From positions 167,834,001 through 167,898,000 of the forward strand of contig JBITNC010000001.1 of the NCBI GenBank assembly GCA_050084985.1: 64,000 nucleotides of DNA. The letters run 5' to 3'. A model generated the notes under the pieces. The model was not told the DNA's origin and did no database searches. It worked only from the letters and a program-made list of their open reading frames with translations. A program made the position numbers and the translations under genes. Shown piece by piece: positions 33,562-44,397 of this stretch (its first letter is position 1; each line of letters begins with the position of its first letter). The stretch is from Nageia nagi (taxonomy: Eukaryota > Pinophyta).

Positions 33562-35300
33562 GTATGCCCATGGATTCTATAGACATGCATGTAAAATGTG
33601 GAATAATATACAAGGCTTGAGAAAATGGTTCTATATTGAATGTTGTGGTTGTGAATGTCCTGATAGGCATGTATGCAAAATGTGGAAGAATACATAAGGC
33701 CTAAGAATTGTATAATAAGATCCTCGTAGGATATGCACAAAATTAATTTTTTGAAAAGCCTTTGTAGAATTTTAAGCAGATGCAATTATCAGATGTAAAT
33801 CCAAACTCTATAACCTTTACCAACATTCTTCCATCATGTGCCACCAAAGAAGCTCTATAAGAAGGTATGGACATCTAGAAAGAGTAGTTAAAAATGGTTT
33901 TGCATCAAATGTTATGATTATGAATTCTCTGATAGGCATGGATGCAAAATGTGAAAAAATACACAAGGCTTGAGAATTGTATAACAAGATGCATGTAGAG
34001 ATAGTTTCATGGAATGTAATGATTATAGTATATGCATAAAATTGGTTTTCTAAAAAGACTTTATAGACTTTTAAGTAGATGCAATTGTTATATTTAAAGC
34101 TAAACTTTGTAACATTTTCAAGCATTCTTCTAGCATGTTCCACCATGGGAGCTCTATAAGAAGGTATGGACATCCATCAAAGAGTAGTTGAAAATGGTTT
34201 TTACATTAAATGTTGTGGTTGAGAATGCCCTAATAAGCATGTATGAAAATGTGGAAGAATACACAAGGCCTGAGAATTGTATAACAATATGCATGCAAAT
34301 ATTATTTCATGGAATGCAATGATCATAGTATATGCATAATATTGGTTTTATAAAAAGGCTTTTTAGAATTTTAAGTAGATGCAATTATTATATGTAAAGC
34401 CAAACTTTGTAATATTTGCCAAAATTCTTCAAACATGTACCACCACAAGAGCTCTATAATAAGGTATGGATATCCATAAAAGAGTAGTTGAAAATAGTTT
34501 TGCATCAAATGTTATGGTTGTTAATGCCCTGATAGGCATGTATGCAAAATGTGAAACAATACACAAGGCCTTGGAATTGTATAATAAGATGCATGTAGAG
34601 ATAGTTTCATGGAATGCAATGATCATAGTATATGCACAAATTTGGTTTTTTTAAAAGTCTCTATATACTTTAAGTAGATGCAATTATCAAATGTAAATAC
34701 AAACTCTATAACCTTTTCAAGCATTCTTCCAACATTTGTCACCATGGGAGCTCTATAAGAAGGTATGGACATCCATCAAAATTAGTTGAAAATGGTTTTG
34801 CATCAAATGTTGTGGTTGTGAATCCTAATAAGCATGTATGTAGAATGTGGAAGAATACACAAGGCTTGAGAATTATGTAATAAGATGCATGTAGAGATAG
34901 TTTCACGGAATGCAATGATCATAGTATATGCACAAAATTAGTTTTTTTAAAAGGCTCTATAGACTTTTAAATAGATGCAATTGTCATATGTAAAGCCAAA
35001 CTCTATAATATTTATTAGCATTCTTCTAGCATGTGCCCCACAGGAGCTTTGATAGGCATGTATGCAAAATATGAAAGTGTAGAGAAGGCTCCTAAATTGT
35101 TTGATAAGATGCATAATACAAACACAATTTCATGGAATGCAATTATCATATGATATGAAAAAAATGTATTTTTTGAAAAGGCTCTAGAGACTTTTAAGCA
35201 AATGCAATTATTAGGTATAAAACTAGATTTTGTAACCTTTGATAGCATTCTTATAGCATGCATAATGCAAACATAATTTTAAGGACTACAATGATCTCCA
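33562..35300 (+). pseudogene. Tandem array of a ~299 bp PPR module (5-6 copies)
   Basis: Each unit encodes about 100 residues, one P-L-S triplet: G-M-D-I-H-(Q/K)-R-V-V-E-N-G-F, V-V-N-A-L-I-G-M-Y-A-K-C, H-K-A-L-E-L-Y-N-K-M-H, I-V-S-W-N-A-M-I-I-V-Y-A-Q, F-K-Q-M-Q-L, V-K-P-N-S, I-L-x-A-C-A. AAGGTATGGACATCCAT recurs at 33861, 34160, 34461 and 34759. The MYAKC segment recurs at 33667, 33936, 34237, 34536, 34832 and 35055. Units share stops and the odd S-W-N-A-M-I-I-V-Y-A, so at least some were duplicated after inactivation. A real PPR protein has variable motifs, not identical triplets, so this is DNA amplification rather than an ordinary gene. Confidence 0.88.
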
Positions 35301-35359
35301 GTGATTGCCAAATTGCAACCAAGTTTATTTCTAATATTATTGCAATAATATGAATGATG

Positions 35360-36355
35360 GAAATAGAGTTTCATGGAATGCAATGATTGAGGATATGTAG
35401 TTCATGACTATAGCAAGGATTCTCTTTAACTCTTTAATTAGATGAAGCACTTAGAACCAACTCTAACAACATGAACTTTATATGTGCTCTTCTTACATGT
35501 AGGCAGGCAAGTCTTATGGATGAGGGTTGCAAATACTTTAACAACAAGAGTGAATCTTATTGCATTATTCCTAATATGAATCATTATACTTGCATTCTTT
35601 ACCTTCTTGGTCATGTAAGCTATCTTGAAGGAGCTTTGAACTTATCAAGTTTCCCATAAGACCTGAGTTGGATGTATGGATGTGTCTACTTTTGGAGTTA
35701 TAGATCACATAAGAATTTAGTTATATAGGAATTTGTGGCAACAAGCCTTTTTTGTTGGAGCTTAAATATGCTCCATCTTATGTTCTTATTTCAAATATTT
35801 ATGTCAAAGTGGATAGCTGGGATGATGTTCAAAGGGTATGGACATTGATGGAAGATAAAGAAATCAAGAAGACACAAAGATGTATTTGGAATGAATTTTA
35901 TTAAAGGGTACATGATTTTCTTATAGGATATAGATCACAACCATAAACATATGAGATTTATGGAAAATTGGAGAAATTTTTGAGTAAGATGAAGGCAATG
36001 GGGTATGTGAGCCCAAATTCTATATAGTAATTTCTATATAGGTTGACATTGATTTTGAACTATCTATGGATAAAAATATAATACATGTGTTGTATGATGT
36101 GAATGCTGATGATAAAGAATTGCTTCTCTGCCAGCATAGTGAAAAGCTATCAATTCCATTTGAGTTGTTAAAGACTCCCCTCAAAATTGTTATTAGGGTT
36201 GTGAAGAACCTTTGAGTATGTGATGATTTCCATACTACAACCAAGTTTATCTATAATATTATTGTAAGGTACATTGTTGTGAGGGATATGAATTGATTCC
36301 ATCATTTCAAACATGTTGAATATTCTTATGGAGATTATTGGTGAATGCAAACTAG
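35360..36355 (+). pseudogene. PPR C-terminus with E, E+ and DYW domains
   Basis: S-F-M-E-C-N-D, G-Y-V-V-H-D-Y-S-K-D-S-L, then L-M-D-E-G-C-K-Y-F and N-H-Y-T-C-I-L-Y-L-L-G. The E region (L-L-F-Q-I-F-M-S-K-W-I-A-G-M-M-F in shifted frames, K-K-T-Q-R-C) follows, then V-H-D-F-L-I-G-Y-R-S-Q-P, M-K-A-M-G-Y-V-S-P-N-S. The DYW domain continues with F-H-T-T-T-K-F-I-Y-N-I-I, V-V-R-D-M-N, F-H-H-F-K-H-V-E-Y-S-Y-G-D-Y-W. The C-terminal D-Y-W tripeptide is visible near 36335-36343. Many frame breaks. Confidence 0.85.
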
Positions 36356-36734
36356 TGGAAGATGTAAAGAATCTTGCATAATGACATGGTGCATGCTTTC
36401 AGGTAGAAATTAAACCATATTTCATTTCATTATTTCAAAAAGTGTTGTTATTAAATATTTGTATGAATAGATATTATTGTTGATTTTTGACATCATATTG
36501 TAAAGTGAATGTAACTAGAAATCTATATTGATGTGGTATTTGTAAAAGCCTTATTTTTAATACTCTTAGTTTTACTTTATTCTTTCCTTTATCATTAGAG
36601 AAGAGCTTGCAAGTAACTTGGTACTTAGGTATGAAGAGAGCATAGAAACTCTTAATTGTACTTTGCTCTTTCCTTTATTATTTTGTGCATTTATTTTGTT
36701 TAGAATCATTATATTATCTTGTTCCTATGTTTGC
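36356..36734 (+). other. Conserved downstream block of the DYW relics
   Basis: Non-coding sequence (CATAATGACATGGTGCATGCTTTCAGG ... GTTTGCATAGGCCATATGGG) that matches, in reverse complement, 17800-18200. It links one DYW domain to the start of the next DYW copy in both places, so it moved together with them. Confidence 0.85.
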
Positions 36735-37055
36735 ATAGGCCATATGGGCCCAAATTCTATGTAAATGTAGATTTTGAATTATTTATGGATAAAAATACAA
36801 TACATGTGTTGCATGATGTGGAGGATGATGATAAAGAATTGATTCTTTACCAACATAAAGAAAAGCTATCAATTACATTTGGGTTGTTAAAGACTCCCCT
36901 CAAAACTATTATTAGAGTTTTGAAGAACCTTTGAGTATGCAATGAATACCATACTGAAACTAAGTTTATCTATAATATTATTGCAAGGGACATTAATGTG
37001 AGGAATGCAAACAAACTTCATTATTTCAAACATGGAGAATATTTATGAGTACCTT
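36735..37055 (+). pseudogene. Second DYW domain copy
   Basis: G-P-K-F-Y-V-N-V-D-F-E-L-F-M-D-K-N-T, V-L-H-D-V-E-D-D-D-K-E-L-I-L-Y-Q-H-K-E-K, L-L-K-T-P-L-K-T-I-I-R-V-L-K-N-L, then after a stop T-K-F-I-Y-N-I-I-A-R-D-I and H-Y-F-K-H-G-E-Y. No PPR motifs precede it; it follows the downstream block of the previous DYW copy. In place of the deaminase H-x-E it has Q-H-K-E-K, and the stop falls where the next zinc-ligand segment begins. Confidence 0.88.
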
Positions 37056-37391
37056 GATAAACATGTATGAAAAATATGGAAGAATACACGTCTTAAGAAT
37101 TATTTGATTAGATGAATGATGCAAATAGAGTTTTATGGAATGCAATGATTGAAGATATGCAATTCATTAATATAGAAAGGATTCCCTTTAACTCTATTAT
37201 TAGATGAAGAACTTGGTACAAACTCTAACAACATGCCCTTTGTATGTGTTTTACTTACATGCAACCATGTAGGTCTTATGGATGAGGGATTTAAATACTT
37301 TAATAACAAGAGTGACTCTTATTGCATTATTCCTAATATGAATCATTATACATGCATTCTTTACCTTCTTGGTCATGCAAGCTATCTTAAG
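37056..37391 (+). pseudogene. PPR fragment 5' of the copia RT piece
   Basis: C-N-H-V-G-L-M-D-E-G-F-K-Y-F-N-N-K-S-D-S-Y and M-N-H-Y-T-C-I-L-Y-L-L-G-H-A-S-Y-L follow degenerate I-N-M-Y-E-K-Y-G and D-C-N-S-L-T-L-L-L-like motif remains. Very close to 35440-35640. It stops abruptly at L-K|F, where copia sequence begins. Confidence 0.85.
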
Positions 37392-37975
37392 TTTTTCAAC
37401 TCAACATCAAGAGTGATTTTTTCAATGGTGAATTAGATGTGGAAATCGACATGAATCAACCAAAAGGGTTTATTGTGGAAGGAAAAGAGTCCATGTTTAA
37501 GCTAAAGAAGTCATTGTATGGATTTAAGCAAGAATATAGAGTTTGGTACAAGAAGATTTTAAGATATTTTATGGATATTAGATTCTCTAAGTGCTTCTTC
37601 GTCTCTAATCTATATGTGCTCAATCAAGGAAAAGATGTGTACTTGATTATCATTTACATGGATGATCTTATAATCATTGGGAATAATGATGAAATCATCC
37701 AAGAGTGCATATCCAAACTTAAGGTGATATTTGAAATGATTGATCTTGGTCTCTTGTACTACTACATTGGAATGCAAGTGTATCAATACAAGTATTATTC
37801 TTATCTTAGTTAATCCACATATATATCAGACATCTTATAAAAGTTTGGAATGGAGGAGTGCAAATCTATTGTGATGCTAGTATCTTCTAGAATCACTTTA
37901 TCTCTTAGCTTCAACTCTTAGTTGGAAGATACTACAACTTATAGGTAATTAATTAGCAATTATTGAAATTAATTG
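37392..37975 (+). mobile_element. Copia reverse transcriptase fragment without LTRs
   Basis: Encodes the middle of RVT_2: S-D-F-F-N-G-E-L, I-D-M-N-Q-P-K-G-F, F-K-L-K-K-S-L-Y-G-F-K-Q, W-Y-K-K-I-L, D-V-Y-L-I-I-I-Y-M-D-D-L-I-I-I-G (the catalytic Y-M-D-D), L-K-V-I-F-E-M-I-D-L-G, Y-Y-I-G-M-Q-V. One frame is open for 124 codons. Neither LTR nor neighbouring copia domains are present, and PPR/DYW sequence abuts both ends. It is an internal fragment spliced into the PPR locus by repair or rearrangement rather than a normal integration. Confidence 0.92.
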
Positions 37976-38385
37976 GGTTGTCAAGGACTCCCCCCATAAT
38001 TGTTATAAGATTTGTAAAGAAACTTCAAGTATGCAATGATTGCCATATTGTAAATAAGTTCATCTCCAATATTGTTGCAAGGGACATTGTTGTGAGGAAT
38101 GTAAAAATATTCCATCATTTCAAGCATGGAGAATATTCTTATGAAGATTATTAGTGATGCAAAGTAATGTAGAATATGCACAAGATGGATTTAGGTACAT
38201 GCAATTATTAGGTGTAAAACCTAACTATGCAACTTTTGCTAGTATTCTTTTGACATGTACCACTATGGAGCTTTAGAAGAAGGTATGGACATCCATCGAA
38301 AAGTAGTTGAAAATGGCTTTGTACCAAAATTTATGGGTATCAATGCCTTGATCAACATGTATGCAAAATATGGAAGAATTTAAAC
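37976..38385 (+). pseudogene. DYW domain end followed by a PPR module
   Basis: R-T-P-P-I-I-V-I-R-F-V-K-K-L, V-C-N-D-C-H, K-F-I-S-N-I-V-A-R-D-I-V-V-R-N and F-H-H-F-K-H-G-E-Y-S-Y-E-D-Y then stop, a well-preserved DYW C-terminus starting at the copia junction. About 40 bases later M-Q-L-L-G-V-K-P-N-Y-A-T-F-A-S-I-L and I-N-M-Y-A-K-Y-G-R follow, another copy of the ~299 bp PPR module in partly shifted frames. Confidence 0.85.
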
Positions 38386-39150
38386 CCCAAACTCTTAAAA
38401 ATTTGGGCATTATTGTTAGGGGTAAAACCCCTATAAATTGAAACCAAACCAAACCAGTCCAATCACAAAATCAAACCACTTGAATAAAAAATTTGTGAAA
38501 GGTTGTGCACAATTTGAGTCTAACTAACCACCCAGGACATCATTCAACTCCAAGTAAGCAACTTCTACATTTCTTAGATTTCACTAGGGTTTTTCTTGGA
38601 AATATTGTATTATCATGTGCATTATCCATCTAGACTAGTTTTATAGGCTAAAGACTAGAAAACACAACCAAATCAAGTTAGAGGATGCAAAAATCTAGAT
38701 GTAATTGTAGAAAACATAACCATATCAAGTAATGAATATGAAAATCTACCTCTAACTGTAGAAAATCATCCTCTTGGCTAGTGGCTCTCCCTCTTTCTCC
38801 TCCTCACATCATAAAATTTGTATGCAAGCTCAACTATTGAGTGAAAAGCATAGTTTGGGTGGGTTCTTTTTTTTCATTTTGAAGACAAATTCGATGCTAT
38901 ATCAAACATCGTATGGTGTCCAATATAGCATCCTAGTTGGCATCGACTATAGCATCTAAACTAGTGGAAAAAAATAATAAGGTATTTTATTATATTTTAT
39001 TTTATTAGTAATATTATTAATTATTATATTTTATTACTAATATTATTATAAATATTAATAATTTTATTTTATTAAAAAAACATTTATTTTATTACTAATA
39101 TTATTATAAAAATAAATTATTTTATTTTATTTTACTTTATTAATAATAAT
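38386..39150. other. AT-rich spacer with low-complexity tracts
   Basis: No gene. 38890-38965 carries TATAGCATC units like those at 16.6-17.3 kb. 38975-39150 is a TTTTATTA/TTATTAATA microsatellite-like tract. Confidence 0.6.
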
Positions 39151-39154
39151 AAAA

Positions 39155-39300
39155 AATTATAAGGTTAGGGTTAGGGTGCGAGGTTAGGATGAGGTTGTGC
39201 AATTAGGGTTAAGGTGAGAGGTTTGGATCAGGGCATAGGGTTAGGGTAAGGGTGCAAGGTTAGGGTGATGATTCAGGATTAGGGTCAAGGTACAGGGATT
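39155..39300. repeat. Degenerate telomere-like repeats, G-rich on plus strand
   Basis: Multiple GGTTAGGGTTAGGGTGCGAGGTTAGG-like units, related to the plant telomere repeat TTTAGGG but irregular. Confidence 0.75.
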
Positions 39301-39552
39301 GGAAGTTCAAATCTCATAATTACAAAGAGCTTATCCTTCCAATATTATCAACTCCTCCAGCAAAAATTTCATGGTGAGTTTGCAAAAGACCAATACACAC
39401 TTCCCCATTATTACCCATCATATTTGAGGAACACATCAATGTTCTACTTGATGGATAATTTATCACATCATTGGGATAATTCTATGCAACTTATAATATT
39501 CATGATCAATCTTAAAATAAATTATTGTGCAATATTTGAACTCAACCATGCC

Positions 39553-39860
39553 AGTTTAAGGTTTAGGGATTAGGGTTTAGGGATTAGGTTATAGTTTAGG
39601 TTTAGGGTTTAGGTTAGTGTTTAGGTTAGGGTTTAAGGTTTAGTGTTTAGGTTAGGGCTTAGGGTTTAGGACTTAGAGTTTAGGTTAGGGTTAGGGATTA
39701 GGTTAGGGTTTAGGTTTAGGGCTTAGGGTTTAAGTTAGGAGTTAGGGTTTAGGTTAGGGTTTAAGGTTTAGGATTTAGGTTAGGTTTTAGGGTTTAAAGC
39801 TTAGGGTTTAGGTTTAGGGTTTAGTATTTATGATAGGGTTTAGGGCTTAGGTTTTTTTAT
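39553..39860. repeat. Degenerate TTTAGGG-type interstitial repeats (plus)
   Basis: Dozens of GGTTTAGGG, GATTAGGG and GGTTAGGG units without a fixed period. An interstitial telomere-like tract. Confidence 0.88.
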
Positions 39861-39964
39861 AAGATAACTTAATTCTTATAACATAACTTAATTTTTATAA
39901 TCTTATGACTTCAATTTTTATAATCTTAGTACTTAATTTAATTTATTTAATTTATAAATATATG

Positions 39965-40100
39965 GAACCCTAAATCATTGACCCTAAATCCTAAGTCAAT
40001 ATTTTTAACCCTAGTTTTTAAAATTTTAATCATAAACCGTAACACCTAAAACTCTAACCCCTAAACCCTAACCCTAACAAATAAGTTTTAATATTTGACC
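39965..40100. repeat. Telomere-like repeats in inverted orientation
   Basis: ACCCTAAATC, CCCCTAAACCCTAACCC units are the reverse complement of the tract at 39553-39860. The two tracts face each other across about 105 bp. Confidence 0.82.
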
Positions 40101-40184
40101 CTAATCCCTTGATTTTATTTTTATTTGGAATAATGTGAATTTTAGTTTGAATAATAATATATGATTTTTTAAACAGATATCACT

Positions 40185-40352
40185 ATGTCTAGTGCTAATG
40201 ATGAGGTGAAAATCATATCATTTTTTCACCTACCAAGATCTAACATTTCTTTCAATGAGGATGAGTTATTCCCAAAGCCATATCCTTATAGGATGACTAA
40301 AAATTCTTCTAATGATGATGATCCAAGGGTATATGTTATTAACAATGAATGT
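40185..40352 (+). CDS. Unidentified open segment (possible exon)
   Basis: From the ATG at 40185: M-S-S-A-N-D-E-V-K-I-I-S-F-F, F-N-E-D-E-L-F-P-K-P-Y-P-Y-R, D-D-D-P-R-V-Y-V-I-N-N-E, then GTAAATAT, which could be a splice donor. Acidic and hydrophilic, with good codon-like texture for this AT-rich region, but no recognised domain. A copia element inserted about 100 bp downstream. It may be an upstream exon of the CACTA element on its right (inference only). Confidence 0.35.
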
Positions 40353-40445
40353 AAATATATATGTATTTATGTATTATGTCATTAAGAATTAGGTATATAA
40401 AATTTCATTATATATAAAATACTTAACTAATTAATGTTATAGCAT

Positions 40446-40729
40446 TGTTGGAATATTTTCAACATTACTCTAAAGTCCTAAGTTAGTATTTTTATTATAT
40501 TTAGAATAAATTGTATTATCTTGAATTAGTCATGTTTGACTAAATCTAGAGGTTGCTAGGTGTGAAGAAGAATTAGTCATTAGGTCCTAGTCTTATGCAC
40601 TTAGTTAGGATTGGATAAAGGTTTGAGAGTTTATTCCTCAACAACATTTTCTATTTTTAGCTTGTTAAATCTCTATAAGAGAATGTAAATTTGATAAAAT
40701 CAATAGAACAATTTAACAATTGATTCTCA
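40446..40729 (+). repeat. Copia element 2, 5' LTR (284 bp)
   Basis: Starts TGTTGGAATATTTTC and ends TTGATTCTCA two bases before the PBS. Short LTR with TG...CA ends. Not similar to the LTR at 5666-6122. Confidence 0.88.
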
Positions 40730-40731
40730 TT

Positions 40732-40743
40732 TGGTATCAGAGC
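40732..40743 (+). promoter_or_regulatory. Copia element 2 primer binding site
   Basis: TGGTATCAGAGC, perfect complement of the initiator tRNA-Met 3' end. Confidence 0.95.
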
Positions 40744-41119
40744 ATTGAGAGATCTAATTAGTTAGAGAATAGTTTATGGGTAAGTACATTACAAGCATAA
40801 AAAAAATTATTGCAATAGTGTGTGAGGCCCAAAGTTTAAAAATCATATATTTTTAGATCTATATTAGGAGGATTGCTCATTCTTAAGAGAAGTTCAATCT
40901 TGTCAAGCTAAAAAATGTGTGCAGGCCCAAAAAAATCAATCAACTTGCAACATGTATATCTTTTGATCTAATACTCATTTTCCTATGAAATTTGGACTAC
41001 GGATATATATAGATGTATAGAACATATTATAAAAATTGAAACCCATTTGGATAATTTTAAGGCATCCATTTTCTTATTTTCCCATCGAAGGTCTATTCAA
41101 TAAAAACTATTTTTCTAAG

Positions 41120-42840
41120 ATGGACACCATGTTTGAAGGCTTGGAGGTGCCCAAATTTGATGGGTATGATTATTGTTTATATAGCTTAAAAATGAGGAAA
41201 TTTCTCATTGAAAAGGGCATTTGGTACATAATCCTTAAATATTATTAAGAACCCCTAAATTGGAGCTTGCCTGAAGGAGAGGAGAAAACAAAGAAGAAAG
41301 ATAAGCAATATGCAAATTGCTTAGCTCTTATGGATTTGAGGAGAAGAGTTGAAAAGAGTGTTTTTCCTCTCATAGCTAATTGTATGTCAGCTACATTGAT
41401 ATGGAAAGTGTTAAAGGAAGCTTATGGGTTTGATGAAGATACCCATAAATCCATGTTTGACAATCATGAACATTATTTGAGCAAGGTGTAGCCTTATTCA
41501 CTTAAAGACCATTCAAAAGTGGAAGAAGACCTTGAAGATGGAGGAAGAGAGACACTCACATTGGAGTGTTCCTTGCTTGAATACCACAAAGATGAGGTGG
41601 ATGAAGAATATCTTATTAAAGAGAAGTATGAAATAGAGCCTTATGAAACTCTCATGGAGGAGAGTAAAGATGAATTTTTCTTGTGGAAAAGAGAGGACAA
41701 GATGAAAAATGTCTTATGGAGGAGACATATCAGCAATTTGATGAAGAGTGATCCATGGAGGAGGAACCAAAGAATAAATACATTCTTAAGGAGGAGAATC
41801 ATGAATATTTAACCACTCATTATTGGTAAGAGTGCTTTTTGACAAAGCACATGATGAAAGAGAAACACTCATGATGGAGTGTTGTATGGATGAAAACTAC
41901 TCACATCGAGTAAAGGCTCAAGTTATGTAGGATAATGATCTACATGAAAATGATGATAGAGTATCAATGTTCATAAAATACCATTGTATCACTCATGAAG
42001 AAAACCATTCACTTGGAATAGATGTGTGCTCTCTTGAAAGAGCAAATGAAGATGTTGATTGAAACTCACTCATTTGGAGTGAAGGATAATTGTCTTGAAG
42101 AGATAATATGGTATAATGATCCAAGAGAGTTCATTTATGAAGAGGATATGGAGGCTACAAGCTCCATGTTTGAATATCACTCATTAAGAGTCAATGAGGT
42201 GTGTGAAGAAAAGAGCACATAAGACTATCTCAAGGGGTAGATAGAAAATGATGAGATTATCATTAGTGAGTCTCATGTTGTAATTACATTATAACCATCA
42301 ATAGATAAATATGAATATCACTCACATGAAGTGACTAGGAGTTGTCTTGAAGAGGTAACAAGAGAAGAATATTGTTTGAACACACCAATGTTTAGTCCAT
42401 CAAGAAGGAGAACTCCTTATGAAAAGTTAATGGTTGCTTTTGAAGCAACATACATTGAAAGAAATATGCCACAAAATAGCTTTATGGTGAGCACCAAATA
42501 TAATGATACTAAAGGTAATGTTTTTATGATTAATAATTTCTTTTTTGTGAGTGGGTATTTGAAGAATGGAGGATGTCTAATAAATTCGTAAAATGAAGAC
42601 TTGCAACAATTGCAAGAAGTACATCTCTCATGGAGAGAATCATTTGCAAGCTTTGATGCTTGCCTTAAGAAGATTTCAATGAAGACAATGGAGAGCTTGG
42701 GTCACATGGATCCAAATGATATGTTAAAAATTTCTTGGGAGAAGGAATTATGTAAAGATCTTATTTTGAGTGAACATTTGTGTGAGGAGAAACAATTTGT
42801 TGCATTTGTGGTGATGATGATCATGAGGTAATTAACATCA
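41120..42840 (+). pseudogene. Copia gag with Glu/His-rich extension
   Basis: The N-terminal part from the ATG at 41120 reads L-E-V-P-K-F-D-G-Y-D-Y, Y-S-L-K-M-R-K-F-L, then K-S-V-F-P-L-I-A-N-C and I-W-K-V-L-K-E-A-Y-G, i.e. DUF4219/UBN2-type gag. From 41510 to about 42600 there follows an acidic region with recurring E-Y-H-S-x-E-V / C-L-E-E / E-E-D phrases (for example near 41570, 42060-42110, 42170 and 42310-42350). At about 42800 C-C-I-C-G-D-D-D-H-E matches a CX2CX4H knuckle whose last Cys is lost. About ten stops or frame changes. The extension between the UBN2 part and the knuckle is far longer than usual. Confidence 0.78.
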
Positions 42841-43975
42841 AATTTTGAATTAATTTTCAATTTAATATTAAATATAACTAAAATTAACTATATCATGTAA
42901 TGTTTCATGACTAAATATTCAATTTTCAAAAATTAAATTATAAATATCTATAATATGAAGAGGGAACAACACATAGAAGAACTAGATATCAAACACTACT
43001 TCAAAATGTATTTATAAGTGATGATGGTATTGAGATTTTTTCATTTGATCTTCATTTATAGAATTTTTGTGATCCTCTATTACCTTCTGATGACCAACAT
43101 TTATATCAACATACATATGATCAAAAGTTATATGATGCATGGCCAATCGAAGACCCACTTCCAAAATCTTACATGCCATACGAATATTATGGTAATAGAT
43201 ACATGATAAGAGAATTTTAATATATACATGGAGTTGGCATGGATTTATTCATATTGAATGATGTGTTTATTCCTTAAGGTGGTCTAAAATATCCATTGAT
43301 ACCATTTTTTGGGCCAATTTACAATAGAAAAGATCATTTGCAATTAGAAAATAAGCAGGACAACATTAGAAGCTATAGTATTTTTGCAAATTGGCAATCA
43401 AACTCCAATCCTTCAAAATGTTTGTACATTAATGGTAGGCCAAAGATGCATAAAATATTGAAAGATATATAAATATTTTTTTCAATAGTGGATTCCTCTC
43501 GAATTGTGAATTTCACCATTTTGAAAATTAGAAAGAAGACTTCATGTGTGAAGAGTTAGATAGTTATCTAGGTGTAGTTTCTATTATAATTTTGAAATTG
43601 GATGAGGAGCTATTAGTGGCTTACAATTATAGAAAAGCAAAATGTAATGCAAAAAAATCCAAAAAGGCTTAAAAATGTAATCTTTATTGATGTTTTTTCA
43701 TGCAATATCTATTAATGAAAGATGTTATATTTTTTTTATAAACTTTTAATGAAAAATATTGTGTAAAACCTATTGATGAGTTATTGTTGCAATACACTTA
43801 TTTGTTTATTACTAATGCAATACATTTGTTTATTTTTTATTGATAGTATTGTGTTATTTTAAATTATTTTAATATTCTATAAAAAATAGTAGATAAATAA
43901 ATTAAAATGCAACAAATACAAAGGACAACTCTAGCATAAGGACTTATATACCTGCTTTACAGTGAACAAATATAG
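42841..43975. other. Undetermined DNA between copia 2 and the CACTA transposase
   Basis: A plus-strand stretch at 43120-43470 keeps moderately open frames (P-I-E-D-P-L-P-K-S-Y-M-P-Y-E-Y-Y-G, G-G-L-K-Y-P-L-I-P-F-F-G-P, I-N-G-R-P-K-M-H-K). It might be coding sequence of the CACTA element or a host gene, but I do not recognise it. Confidence 0.4.
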
Positions 43976-44397
43976 GTAGGGCTCAGAGGAAGCGACCATG
44001 CACACTCTTATCTCCTGAAGAATATGAACTTTGGTTGAGGGAACTAAATATTGTACTAGATCTTGCATTCAATAAGGATATGGATTCAAATACTAATAAT
44101 AATGAAGGAGAGAATAATTATGTTCATGTGGATCATGACAAAGTAATGAATTATTTTATTGAGTTAATCTATGCAAATAGATAGGACGATGTATATGTTC
44201 ATGCCTCTAATTCTCATACACATGATGGTGAAAAGGATGGTGATTTAAAAAATGAAAGATTGTATAATGATATGAAAACTAAATTATATAAAGGATCATG
44301 CTTATCCAAGTTAGCAATGACCCTACTTTTCATGAATTTAAAAATCAAATATGGATTATTAGATACAAGTTTCACTGCTCTTCTAAAGTATGTATTT

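Larger units (their letters stand above)
40446..42840 (+). mobile_element. Copia element 2, truncated (LTR, PBS, gag only)
   Basis: A 284 bp LTR (TGTTGG...CTCA) is followed by a tRNA-iMet PBS and a gag region ending in a degraded zinc knuckle. No protease, integrase, RT or second LTR is seen before CACTA sequence begins, so the 3' two thirds are gone. Confidence 0.85.

Noticed and set aside
33817-34626. Minus-strand open frames of 65-118 codons
   Set aside because: They are the antisense of the plus-strand PPR array and repeat with its period.
40185-43970. Single intact gene spanning the copia 2 insertion
   Set aside because: The segments left and right of copia 2 have no shared recognisable domain, and joining them is speculation.
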